Shown in pieces: positions 22,464 to 30,810 of a stretch of DNA of 30,857 nucleotides. The notes under the pieces are model-generated. The model was not told where the DNA came from, did no database searches, and saw nothing but the letters and a program-made list of their open reading frames with translations. The DNA comes from UBA7960 sp964348755 (GTDB taxonomy: Bacteria > Bacteroidota > Bacteroidia > Bacteroidales > UBA7960). The position numbers and the translations under genes are program-made. The DNA lies in NCBI GenBank assembly GCA_964348755.1, contig CAYGDW010000028.1, positions 1-30,857 on the forward strand, read 5' to 3'. Position 1 is the stretch's first letter; every line of letters starts with the position of its first letter.

Positions 22464-23846
22464 ATGAAGGTACATTTTATTGCCATTGGAGGAAGCGCCA
22501 TGCATAACCTGGCCATAGCCCTTTATAAGAAAGGTTTTATGGTAAGTGGTTCTGACGATGAGATTTTCGATCCATCGCGCCGCAGGCTTGCTCAATATGG
22601 TTTGCTTCCGGCACAATATGGTTGGTTTCCTGAAAAAATTAATTCAGAACTCGATGCTGTTATTTTAGGCATGCATGCAAAGGCCGACAATCCAGAACTT
22701 GAAAAAGCCAGAAATCTTGGATTAAAAATTTACTCTTATCCTGAATTTCTTTACGAGCAATCGAAAGACAAAACACGGGTGGTGATTGGGGGGAGTCATG
22801 GCAAAACCACCATTACCTCCATTATATTACATGTGCTTGGGTATCATAAAATTGATACAGATTATATGGTCGGCGCGCAGCTCGAGGGTTTCGAAGTAAT
22901 GGTAAAACTCAGCAACAATGCCCCGTATATGATTTTGGAAGGCGATGAATACCTTAGTTCTCCAATTGATCCCAGGCCAAAATTTCACCTTTACAGGCCA
23001 CATATTGCGCTACTTAGCGGTATTGCATGGGATCATATAAACGTTTTTCCAACGTTCGAAAATTATCTTAATCAGTTCAGGCAGTTTATCAACCTCATTG
23101 AACCCGGCGGCAAACTTATTTTTTGTGCCGACGATGAGCATTTGAACACTATATGCAGCCAAGAGCAAAATACCGACCTGAACATTTATCCTTACAACCT
23201 GCCCGCTTATGAAGTAATAAACGAAAAAACCTGGTTTATTCACAATAAAGCAAAGTACCTCCTGCAGGTATTTGGCAAACACAATCTTTTAAATATTAAC
23301 GGCGCGCGACTGGTTTGCGAGCAAATGGGTATAACTGCAGAAATGTTTTTTGAAGCAATGGCCAGTTTTAAGGGAGCCAGCAATCGCCTGGAAAAAGTTT
23401 TTGAACAAAACGGTACCATAATTTTTCGCGATTTTGCCCATGCGCCTTCAAAACTCAAAGCTACAACTGCCGCCGTAAAAGAACAATTTCCTCGCAAAAA
23501 GCTTGTTGCCTGCATGGAGCTACACACCTACAGCAGCCTCAACAAAGATTTTCTTAACCAGTACCAAGGTTCGATGGAAGCCGCAGACTCCGCCATCGTT
23601 TTTTTTAGCCATCATGCCCTCCAATTGAAAAAATTGCCCAACATTGACACGGATACCGTTGAGAGGGCATTTAATAAGCAAGGCCTTGAGGTAGTAAACG
23701 ATTCCGGGCGACTTCTGGACAGACTCAAGGCCCTTGCTGAACCAGAAGCTTGCTTCCTGTTTATGAGTTCGGGAAATTTCGGAGGTTTTAATTTAAACGA
23801 TCTGGTAAGGCACCTAAAATCAAATCAAGGTCAGATACATGGCTAA
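22464..23846 (+). CDS. mpl: UDP-N-acetylmuramate : murein peptide ligase
   Basis: It recycles cell-wall peptides by joining L-Ala-D-Glu-mDAP tripeptide to UDP-MurNAc. The 460-residue length and the start MKVHFIAIGGSAMHNLA (residues 1-17) match Mpl rather than MurC. The ATP loop GGSHGKTT is at 109-116, 'ILEGDEYLSSPIDPRPKF' follows, and 'FRDFAHAPSKL' marks the C-terminal ligase domain. The frame extends to 22380, but the extra 28 residues derive from repeat copy 3, so the ATG at 22464 is chosen. The ung gene overlaps its end by 8 bp. Confidence 0.93.
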   Translation: MKVHFIAIGGSAMHNLAIALYKKGFMVSGSDDEIFDPSRRRLAQYGLLPAQYGWFPEKINSELDAVILGMHAKADNPELEKARNLGLKIYSYPEFLYEQSKDKTRVVIGGSHGKTTITSIILHVLGYHKIDTDYMVGAQLEGFEVMVKLSNNAPYMILEGDEYLSSPIDPRPKFHLYRPHIALLSGIAWDHINVFPTFENYLNQFRQFINLIEPGGKLIFCADDEHLNTICSQEQNTDLNIYPYNLPAYEVINEKTWFIHNKAKYLLQVFGKHNLLNINGARLVCEQMGITAEMFFEAMASFKGASNRLEKVFEQNGTIIFRDFAHAPSKLKATTAAVKEQFPRKKLVACMELHTYSSLNKDFLNQYQGSMEAADSAIVFFSHHALQLKKLPNIDTDTVERAFNKQGLEVVNDSGRLLDRLKALAEPEACFLFMSSGNFGGFNLNDLVRHLKSNQGQIHG

Positions 23847-24540
23847 CCTGGCCAGTCATAATACGGTAAGCCCAGCAATTGAGCAAGGTTGGAAAGAAGT
23901 CCTGAACCAGGAGTTTCAAGCCCCGTATTTCAAAATTTTGAAAAATTTTTTGCTTGAAGAAAAATCCAGATTCAAAATATATCCACCGGGCCCCCAAATT
24001 TTTGCTGCATTTAACCACACTCCATTTAACCGCGTAAGTGTGGTATTGTTGGGGCAAGATCCCTACCACGGTCCTGGTCAGGCGCACGGGCTTTGTTTCT
24101 CCGTAGCAAATGGTTTTGAGCCTCCCCCATCGCTCAAAAATATTTTTAAGGAGATTGAAAATGATTTGGGCATAAAGCCACCACGCAAGGGCAACCTCGA
24201 AAAGTGGGCAAACCAGGGCGTATTGCTACTCAATGCAACACTAACTGTAAGGGAATACCTGGCCGGTTCGCACCAAAACCATGGTTGGGAAAAGTTTACC
24301 AACGCTGCCATCATTGCCCTTTCTGAAAAAAAAACAGGACTGGTTTTTCTGTTATGGGGCAACTATGCAGGTGCTAAAGAAGCCCTAATTGACACCACGA
24401 GGCACCATGTGCTCAAAGCCCCGCACCCATCACCCCTGTCGGCATCAAGGGGGTTTTTCGGATGCAGACACTTTTCAAAAACCAATGATTTACTCAAGTT
24501 GCAAGGAATTGAACCCATTGACTGGCGACTTGAATCCTGA
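23839..24540 (+). CDS. ung: Uracil-DNA glycosylase, family 1
   Basis: It removes uracil from DNA to start base-excision repair. The protein has 233 residues. The catalytic water-activating motif GQDPYHG is at 72-78 with Asp74, followed by 'GLCFSV', 'LLNATLTV' for uracil recognition, 'LLWGNYA', and the HPSPLSASRGFFGCRHF loop near the C terminus, which carries the catalytic His. The start overlaps the mpl end by 8 bp, which suggests coupling. The outer-membrane gene follows after 6 nt. Confidence 0.97.
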   Translation: MANLASHNTVSPAIEQGWKEVLNQEFQAPYFKILKNFLLEEKSRFKIYPPGPQIFAAFNHTPFNRVSVVLLGQDPYHGPGQAHGLCFSVANGFEPPPSLKNIFKEIENDLGIKPPRKGNLEKWANQGVLLLNATLTVREYLAGSHQNHGWEKFTNAAIIALSEKKTGLVFLLWGNYAGAKEALIDTTRHHVLKAPHPSPLSASRGFFGCRHFSKTNDLLKLQGIEPIDWRLES

Positions 24541-24546
24541 CTATAA

Positions 24547-26274
24547 ATGAAAAATGTTTTCGCAGTTTTGTTGCTGTTGTTTGCAATTTCGGGCAAAGGG
24601 CAGAATTTGCTTCGGCTCAGTGTTATTACTGTCGAAACCTCAGAAATTCTTCCCGAATATTTAAGCAATATACCCTTTTACCCTGACAGCCTTAGCCTCA
24701 GTTCCGGGATTGACTCCTTGCTGACTAAGTTGGTGCACCTCGGTTACTTTGATGCAAAACTGCATAAGCTCACTCCCGATTCGGCCGGCTTTACTGCATT
24801 AATTAGCACAGGTAAGCTTTTTTTCTGGCATTTGCGAAACTCAAACATCAGCGTTGCTGCCCTGCGAGAAGGCTATTTTGAGCATTATTTTAATGGAGAA
24901 CCAATACCCCACGCCCATTTTGCTCAGTTGCAAAAAACCATAATTGAATGGTACGAAAACAACGGATACCCTTTTGCAAGCCTTCATACCGACAGCATAT
25001 CGATTGTAGAGAACATTATATCGGCAGTTTTGAGGCTCGAATTAAACCAACGGGTTGATTTTGACCCTGTGCAGCTTTCTGGAAATGTAAAACTTGCCGA
25101 CGCATTTATTGCCGGGCTTACTGGCATAAAGGCTGGTATGCCTTACAACGAAAAACTGGCTATGTCAGCTCCCGAATTGATAAATGATCTGCCTTTTTTG
25201 AGAATCAACGGAAATGCATCTTTAAATTTTATACCTGGCAAAGCCATTCTTAAAATCCCTGTAAGCAGGCAACCTTCAAATCGTTTCGATGGAATTGTCG
25301 GTGTGTCAGGCAATGCCCTAGATCAAAACCGCGTTCAGCTTACCGGGCAACTTAACCTGCATTTAGTAAATATTTTTGAGCGGGGCGAAAGCATGTCGAT
25401 GAACTGGCTGGGAATGGGCCAGGGCACTCAAAGGCTAATGCTCGAGGCCGCATTGCCTTTTCTGCTTTCAACACCTCTTACGCCCTCAATGCTATTTGCC
25501 TTGCACAAGCAAGACACCTCTTACATTAGCCTCAGGCAACGGCCATCGCTTTCGTGGAAAAGCCCAAAAAGAATTGTGCTGACCATTTTTGCGGATCTCC
25601 AAAGTACACAACTATTAAGCACAAATCGATTCTCAGCAATTGATACATTACCACCACAAATCGATTCGCGATCCAGCCTTTTTGGAATTGAAGCAGCAGC
25701 ATATAGTTCGGGGTTTTATTCTTCATTAAACCGCGGCAGGGGCATTAAGGTATGGCTTGCCGCAGGTCACAAAAAAATTATTGAAAATAATGCCTTACCC
25801 CAGTCTATTTACCAGAACATAGTCCTAAGTCAAAACAAATTCGGTTTTGGCATTGAAACAGAAACAAGAATTCCGGCAACAGATCAGTCATCGCTGGTAA
25901 TTAACCTCAGATCGCAAGGCATTAGCGGCCATCAGTTTTTCGAAAATGAGCTGTTGAGGATTGGCGGTTTTAGGAGCCTGAAAGGATTTGATGAAGAGTC
26001 GATTATGGCCTCTGCCTTTGCTATAATGACCGGAGAGTGGCGTTACTTTCTTTCAGAAAATTCTTACTTCAGTCTGCTTTTCAATGCTGCCTGGTTCGAA
26101 AGAAAAAGCCCAGGAACCTATCTCAACGGCTGGCCATGGGGCGGGGGTGCTGGTATTACTTTGCAAACCGCTCCAGGAATAATTTCGGTTTATTATGCCA
26201 TGGGCAAAGACCCTCAAACACCTTTAGCATTCAGAAATGCAAAAGTGCATTTTGGCTTTGTAAGCCACTTCTAA
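24547..26274 (+). CDS. Omp85/BamA-TamA-like outer membrane protein
   Basis: This is a 575-residue outer-membrane protein. Residues 1-19 are a signal peptide. One or two POTRA-like units follow between about 40 and 245 ('LLTKLVHLGYFDAKL', 'IIEWYENNGYPFASLHTDSI'), then a 16-strand-type beta barrel. The conserved Omp85 loop-6 motif appears as IGGFRSLKGF at 472-481, and the last residue is Phe, as expected for barrel insertion. It is shorter than BamA (about 800), so it is a separate Omp85 member. Its specific substrate is unknown. It sits 6 nt after ung and probably shares the mpl-ung transcript. Confidence 0.85.
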   Translation: MKNVFAVLLLLFAISGKGQNLLRLSVITVETSEILPEYLSNIPFYPDSLSLSSGIDSLLTKLVHLGYFDAKLHKLTPDSAGFTALISTGKLFFWHLRNSNISVAALREGYFEHYFNGEPIPHAHFAQLQKTIIEWYENNGYPFASLHTDSISIVENIISAVLRLELNQRVDFDPVQLSGNVKLADAFIAGLTGIKAGMPYNEKLAMSAPELINDLPFLRINGNASLNFIPGKAILKIPVSRQPSNRFDGIVGVSGNALDQNRVQLTGQLNLHLVNIFERGESMSMNWLGMGQGTQRLMLEAALPFLLSTPLTPSMLFALHKQDTSYISLRQRPSLSWKSPKRIVLTIFADLQSTQLLSTNRFSAIDTLPPQIDSRSSLFGIEAAAYSSGFYSSLNRGRGIKVWLAAGHKKIIENNALPQSIYQNIVLSQNKFGFGIETETRIPATDQSSLVINLRSQGISGHQFFENELLRIGGFRSLKGFDEESIMASAFAIMTGEWRYFLSENSYFSLLFNAAWFERKSPGTYLNGWPWGGGAGITLQTAPGIISVYYAMGKDPQTPLAFRNAKVHFGFVSHF

Positions 26275-26336
26275 TTTTTTGCGACCTTTGCATTCAGAAA
26301 GTCGAGCAAAACATTTAAACTGAAAAACAAATTTCT

Positions 26337-27065
26337 TTGGAAAATTATATTTTTGGCCTTCGACCGCTTACAGAAGCCCTCGAAAAAGGAGAAAAACCCG
26401 AGAAGGTGTTGCTGCAACAGGGTTTGCAGGGCGAGAATTACCAGCATCTATTCAATATTATCCGGCGCGAAAAAATTCCTTACCAAATGGTACCGGTCGA
26501 AAAACTTAACCGTGTTACCCGCAAAAACCATCAGGGCGTAATTGCTTATGTATCGTTGATAGCTTATGAGCCATTGCATCAGTTGCTGCCCATGATCTAC
26601 GAGAAGGGCGAGCTTCCGCTGCTTGTGGTGCTCGACCGCGTAACCGATGTTCGCAATCTTGGGGCCATAGCCCGCTCGGCAGAATGCTTCGGTGCCCATG
26701 CCATTGTTATTCCAGATAAGGGCAGCGCCCCTGTCAATGCCGATGCCATTAAAACTTCGGCAGGAGCCCTTTCAAGGCTTCCTGTATGCCGCGAGGGAAA
26801 TATACTGGAAACCATTGCTTTTTTAAAAGAAAGCGGTATAAGGGTATTGGCCGCCACCGAAAAAGCAAATGTTTCATTATTTAATGCCGACCTTAGTGGG
26901 CCAATTGCAATAATAATGGGTTCGGAAGACAAAGGCATAGCTCCTGCCCTGCTGCGCATGGCATCACAGGCCGTTTCAATTCCTATGATAGGAAGCATTG
27001 CATCGCTCAATGTTTCGGTGGCAGCCGGAATTATGCTTTCGGCAATTCACCACCACAGGCTTTAA
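26337..27065 (+). CDS. TrmH-family rRNA 2'-O-methyltransferase (RlmB-like)
   Basis: This SPOUT methyltransferase of 242 residues probably methylates a guanosine in 23S rRNA. The N-terminal substrate-binding domain starts 'ENYIFGLRPLTEAL'. The knot motifs are NLGAIAR at 107-113 with Arg113, MGSEDKG at 194-200, and 'IPMIGSIASLNVSVAAGI' at 215-232 with Ser223 and Asn225. The start is a TTG at 26337: an in-frame stop lies 21 nt upstream and no ATG is available before the conserved region. A GACCTTTG at 26283-26290 may be a weak -7 element inside the spacer after the Omp85 gene. Confidence 0.9.
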   Translation: MENYIFGLRPLTEALEKGEKPEKVLLQQGLQGENYQHLFNIIRREKIPYQMVPVEKLNRVTRKNHQGVIAYVSLIAYEPLHQLLPMIYEKGELPLLVVLDRVTDVRNLGAIARSAECFGAHAIVIPDKGSAPVNADAIKTSAGALSRLPVCREGNILETIAFLKESGIRVLAATEKANVSLFNADLSGPIAIIMGSEDKGIAPALLRMASQAVSIPMIGSIASLNVSVAAGIMLSAIHHHRL

Positions 27066-27107
27066 ACAGATTTTGAATCTGACCAGGGCATTAATGAAAG
27101 CTTTGAT

Positions 27108-27115
27108 TAATTTTG
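27108..27115 (+). promoter_or_regulatory. Candidate -7 element for the LutA-like gene
   Basis: TAATTTTG matches TAnnTTTG and lies 20 nt before the ATG at 27136. No good -33 element is seen, so it is only a candidate. Confidence 0.35.
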
Positions 27116-27135
27116 CGAATTAAAACCTCGGCCTA

Positions 27136-27855
27136 ATGGAAGTTGGCATTTTTATCCCCTGCTTTATAGATCAGCTTTTCCCGGAAACAGGAATGAGCAT
27201 GGTAAAAGTACTGAAGCATGTCAGGATTAAGGCCCTTTACAACCCGGAGCAAACCTGTTGCGGCCAAATTGCCTTTAATGGTGGCTACAACGATGAAGCC
27301 AAACATATTTCCGAAAAATTCATTCGCGACTTCAGCCAATTTAAATACGTGGTGGGGCCCTCGGCCTCGTGCATTGGAATGGTAAAAAATTATTACCCCC
27401 AAATGTTTGACAATTCGGCTCTTCATAACGAAAACCGATACTTAGGCAAAAAGATTTATGAGTTTACCGACTTTATGGTAAATGTTGCCAAAGTCGAAAA
27501 CCTGGGGTGCCGTTTCGAAGCCCGAATCACTTTTCATGATTCGTGTGCCGCTTTGCGCGAATACGGACTTACCGATCAGCCACGCCGACTGCTCGCAAAT
27601 GTTGAAGGCCTGGAGCTGATAGAAATGAACCACAGAGATGTTTGCTGCGGATTTGGTGGCACATTTGCTGTAAAGCATGAGGCTATAAGTACTGCAATGG
27701 CCGAACAAAAAGTATTGAATGCCCTTGAAACCAATGCCCAATATATTGTTTCGACAGAAGCCTCATGCCTGATGCACCTCGAGGGTTACATTAAAAGAAA
27801 TAACCTCCCAATTAAAACCCTGCACATTGCCGATTTGCTTGCAATGGGCATTTAG
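27136..27855 (+). CDS. LutA/YkgE-like (Fe-S)-binding protein
   Basis: This 239-residue cytoplasmic protein has two cysteine-rich CCG domains. The first has Cys41-Cys42-Gly43 and Cys79; the second has Cys137 (HDSC), Cys170-Cys171-Gly172 (CCGFGG) and Cys211. These domains bind iron-sulfur clusters in heterodisulfide-reductase-like and lactate-utilisation enzymes. By length and motif it matches LutA of the LutABC lactate oxidation complex. LutB and LutC genes are not adjacent; downstream are secreted proteins of unrelated type. Its redox partner must be encoded elsewhere or it serves a different complex. Confidence 0.88.
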   Translation: MEVGIFIPCFIDQLFPETGMSMVKVLKHVRIKALYNPEQTCCGQIAFNGGYNDEAKHISEKFIRDFSQFKYVVGPSASCIGMVKNYYPQMFDNSALHNENRYLGKKIYEFTDFMVNVAKVENLGCRFEARITFHDSCAALREYGLTDQPRRLLANVEGLELIEMNHRDVCCGFGGTFAVKHEAISTAMAEQKVLNALETNAQYIVSTEASCLMHLEGYIKRNNLPIKTLHIADLLAMGI

Positions 27856-28034
27856 TTATTGAACTTAAAATTGACTTTGAAATTGAACTTTAACCTAAAT
27901 TTGAACATAATCTGTTACTGAACTGAAAACTAACAATTGATTTCGAAAAAGCTTATCAAAACCTGCAAAACAAACCAAAGGGGTTTTCTAAATGTCCGAA
28001 AAAATTTTAATCTAGGTTTTAAAGCAATAAAATT

Positions 28035-28607
28035 ATGAGGAAAATATTGGTATTAGTAGTGGTTCTTACATTTTCAAACCTGGGTTTTGCCCAGTTTAAA
28101 TATGAAAAAGAAACGCGAATTAGGGATGAAAGTGTGCCTGAGAATGCGTTGAAAATGATTGATGCATTGAATTTTAGCCGAAAGGTCAGGTGGTTTAAAG
28201 AAACCGGATTTGATAAAATTTCGGTCGAGGCCAAAACCAAACATTCGGGCAGAAGGTACAGCATAAAGTTTTCGGAGAACGGTGTTTTCGAAGATGCAGA
28301 AATTGAGATTAAAACAGCCGATATACCAGCTGAAACTTTTGAGCGTATCAATGAATACCTGCTCTCCGAACTCGAAAGGTTTTCATTCCAAAAAGCACAA
28401 ATACAATACACTGGCAATCAGAATAATGTATTGGCTTATTTGCAAACCGGCCAAAAAACCAATGATATTACAACCAACTTTGAGGTTGTTGTTTCGACCA
28501 AAACGCTTCAATCATTTGTTCAGTATGAATATCTTTTTTCAGAAAGTGGTGTATTTATAAGTCGGTCGCAAATTGTTATGCGCAGGTCGGACAATATAGA
28601 GTTTTAA
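28035..28607 (+). CDS. Secreted PepSY-like protein
   Basis: This 190-residue protein has a signal peptide at about 1-19, ending in 'GFAQ'. The mature part has a PepSY-like alpha/beta pattern. It contains 'ALNFSRKVRWFKETGFDKISVEAKTKH' followed by a strand 'RRYSIKFSENGVFEDAEIEI', a design common in small periplasmic Bacteroidota proteins of unknown role. No catalytic residues are recognisable. The DUF2490 gene begins 1 nt after its stop, so the pair is surely co-transcribed. I see a TAGGTTTT 14 nt upstream of the start, one base off the -7 consensus. Confidence 0.75.
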   Translation: MRKILVLVVVLTFSNLGFAQFKYEKETRIRDESVPENALKMIDALNFSRKVRWFKETGFDKISVEAKTKHSGRRYSIKFSENGVFEDAEIEIKTADIPAETFERINEYLLSELERFSFQKAQIQYTGNQNNVLAYLQTGQKTNDITTNFEVVVSTKTLQSFVQYEYLFSESGVFISRSQIVMRRSDNIEF

Positions 28608-28608
28608 T

Positions 28609-29274
28609 ATGAGAAATTATTTTATTGTTTGTATATTTCTTGTGGCAGTTTCTTTGCCAGTTATTGCCCAAAACACTTTTCAATTTGGGCTTATGCCTTC
28701 GGTTAACCTAAGTAAAAAATTACCAAAAGATTGGTCGCTGAATTTTAAGGCCGAATCAATGCAATCATTATACAATGAAGTTTTTGATTACGAATACCAG
28801 TTAACTGATATTTCATTGATTGCTGCCAAGCGGTTAAGTATCCGTACTTCAATTGGCGCGGGTTACCTAATGCGTATAGATGATGAAGGCCTAAAAAACC
28901 GCACCATTCAGCAAATTAGCATTGTTTCTGCTTTACCTTTTTTCAGGTTATCACACAGGTTCAGGGCCGATCAAACCTTCAAAAGAAATTACGATACTGA
29001 ATTCAGGTTTCGTTACAGGATTTCTGCAGAAGTACCTCTTGAAGGTCAATCAGTTGACCCGCTGGAATTTTACCTGAAGCTCAACAATGAATACCTGAAT
29101 TCTTTTCAGGCCAGGGAATACGATTTGGAAATAAGGGCCGCAGCATTTTTGGGGTTTGCCCTCACGCCCGACAGCGAGCTTGAATTTGGAGTTGATTATC
29201 GTATTGATTCGTTTATAAACGGCTATTCGAGAAACCGGGTCTGGCTTGGCATTGGGTTCTACCAATCGCTTTAA
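28609..29274 (+). CDS. DUF2490 outer-membrane barrel protein
   Basis: This 221-residue protein has a signal peptide at about 1-20 (ends 'VIAQ') and then an even succession of amphipathic strands with aromatic ends, as in small outer-membrane barrels. The pattern 'W.LNFKAESMQSLYN', 'RFRYRISAEVPLEG' and 'ELEFGVDYRIDSF' fits the DUF2490 family, which has no known function. It follows the PepSY-like protein with a 1-nt gap, so a periplasm/outer-membrane partnership is likely. Confidence 0.82.
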   Translation: MRNYFIVCIFLVAVSLPVIAQNTFQFGLMPSVNLSKKLPKDWSLNFKAESMQSLYNEVFDYEYQLTDISLIAAKRLSIRTSIGAGYLMRIDDEGLKNRTIQQISIVSALPFFRLSHRFRADQTFKRNYDTEFRFRYRISAEVPLEGQSVDPLEFYLKLNNEYLNSFQAREYDLEIRAAAFLGFALTPDSELEFGVDYRIDSFINGYSRNRVWLGIGFYQSL

Positions 29275-29394
29275 AATCTGGTTTGCAGATAGTGCCTTGA
29301 AGGGTTAAAAAAAATATCGGGGTTTTAAAAATGGCCAGTGGTATTTCGGATTTTTAGGTTCTGAAACTACATTAAAATTTTGGGAGAAAAAGCC

Positions 29395-30228
29395 ATGATT
29401 ATTGGAATTGACATAGGTGGCAGCACCACTAAAATAGTTGGCATTAAAGATGGTAATCTAATTGACCCCTTATCAGTAGAAGCTAACGATCCGATTGCTT
29501 CGGCATCGGGGGCGCTTGGCAAGTTTCTAAGTGTAAATAAAATCAGCCTTAAAGACATTGACAAATTAATAATGACTGGGGTTGGGTCTTCATTTATCAG
29601 TGGCGACCTGCTGGGTCTTCCCGTTGAGAAAATTGAAGAATTTAAGGCACTTGGTTTTGGAGGACTGTACTTATCGGGGCTAAAAAAAGCCATAATTGTA
29701 AGCATGGGTACGGGCACTGCCTTTGTTAAAGCCAACGAAGGCTGCATACAGCACCTCGGTGGCACAGGTGTGGGCGGAGGCACCATACTTGGATTGTCGA
29801 AAACCATGGTAAACTTGTCCACTTTTGAAAACATTATTGAAACAGCCCGAACCGGAATTCCAGAAAGGGTTGACCTAAGCATTGGCGATATTTCCAGAAA
29901 CGAAATTGGAAACCTGCCGAGCAATTTAACTGCATCAAATTTTGGAAAAATGTCTGATCAGGCTGAAAAGAGCGACATAACACGGGCAATTCTTACCATG
30001 GTGTTTCAGGTTATTGGCATGTTGGCCATTTTTGCTGCCCGTACTCAGAAAGACACCGAAATTGTCCTTACCGGTAAGCTGGCGCATGTGCAACAAGCCC
30101 AGGTTACCTTCACAGAGCTCGGAAACCTTTACAATGTTAATTTTCATGTGCCGCCCCACGCCGAGTATTGTACCGCAATTGGGGCTGCAATATCAGGTAA
30201 GCATGTCAAATTTTCTGAAAACAAATAA
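29395..30228 (+). CDS. coaW: Type II pantothenate kinase
   Basis: It phosphorylates pantothenate, the first step of coenzyme A synthesis. The 277-residue protein has the acetate/sugar-kinase fold of the eukaryote-like PanK-II: DIGGST at 6-11, 'EEFKALGFGGLYLSG' at 81-95, MGTGTA at 104-109 and GGTGVGGGT at 122-130. The last two closely resemble the staphylococcal CoaW pattern. An upstream in-frame TTG at 29380 exists, but the ATG at 29395 has a purine-rich GGGAGAAAAAG just before it and is the better start. Most bacteria use CoaA or CoaX instead, so the type is noteworthy. No other CoA gene is adjacent. Confidence 0.88.
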   Translation: MIIGIDIGGSTTKIVGIKDGNLIDPLSVEANDPIASASGALGKFLSVNKISLKDIDKLIMTGVGSSFISGDLLGLPVEKIEEFKALGFGGLYLSGLKKAIIVSMGTGTAFVKANEGCIQHLGGTGVGGGTILGLSKTMVNLSTFENIIETARTGIPERVDLSIGDISRNEIGNLPSNLTASNFGKMSDQAEKSDITRAILTMVFQVIGMLAIFAARTQKDTEIVLTGKLAHVQQAQVTFTELGNLYNVNFHVPPHAEYCTAIGAAISGKHVKFSENK

Positions 30229-30297
30229 TAATTGGCAAAATAAACCTATATAATTTAAAAAAATGTCCCTGAAAGTTTTAAGGGTTATATTTTATTG

Positions 30298-30305
30298 TAT
30301 CTTTG
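30298..30305 (+). promoter_or_regulatory. -7 element of the cold-shock gene
   Basis: TATCTTTG matches TAnnTTTG, with TTTT 18 nt upstream as a poor -33. The start of transcription would be near 30311, giving a leader of about 120 nt before the ATG at 30432. Long leaders are usual for cold-shock genes. Confidence 0.5.
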
Positions 30306-30431
30306 TGCCAAATTAATTAACACCGCTGCACTGCCCTCCGCATAACAGAACCCTGAACCCTTTCTTTAAGAACAGCTTCAAATCTTGTCGGCGTAGGTCG
30401 TTGCACATTAACACAAATTACAATTACATTT

Positions 30432-30623
30432 ATGAAAACTGGAACAGTGAAGTTCTTCAATGAACTTAAAGGCTTTGGATTTATCAAAGATTCAGAAACA
30501 GAAAAAGAGTACTTCGTACACGCAACCGGTTTGGTTGACAAGGTCCGCGAAGCCGATGAAGTTACTTACGAACTTCAGGAAGGCAAAAAAGGTCTGAACG
30601 CTGTAAATGTGCGTCTCGCGTAA
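30432..30623 (+). CDS. Cold-shock domain protein
   Basis: This 63-residue single-domain RNA/DNA-binding chaperone has the CspA fold. It begins TGTVKFFN, has RNP1 KGFGFI at 13-18 and RNP2 YFVHAT at 27-32, and ends with the usual 'GLNAVNVRLA' strand. It melts RNA secondary structure in cold or growth transitions. It is a single-gene unit with a long leader and a strong terminator. Several paralogues are normal in Bacteroidota; which one this is cannot be said. Confidence 0.95.
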   Translation: MKTGTVKFFNELKGFGFIKDSETEKEYFVHATGLVDKVREADEVTYELQEGKKGLNAVNVRLA

Positions 30624-30647
30624 TAGAAGCAAAAGAATCTTTTTTAA

Positions 30648-30690
30648 AAGAGGCTGTCTCAAAATATCGGGACAGCCTCTTGCTTTTTAA
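30648..30690 (+). terminator. Intrinsic terminator after the cold-shock gene
   Basis: AAGAGGCTGTC at 30648-30658 pairs perfectly with GACAGCCTCTT at 30671-30681, with a 12-nt loop, and GCTTTTT follows. It lies 25 nt after the stop codon. Confidence 0.85.
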
Positions 30691-30810
30691 TTAGATTGCT
30701 GCGGCAGTAAGAAATCGTAAACTTTAGCTGGGTTTTGGCCCAACAAATATATCAGGAACTTTAGCCTGAGTTAAACCTGAGGTTTCGGGTTATCACTGAC
30801 TAATGAATAA

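Noticed and set aside
30648..30690. Inverted repeat as a possible insertion-sequence end
   Set aside because: Position 25 nt after the cold-shock stop and the T-run downstream make an ordinary intrinsic terminator much more likely.
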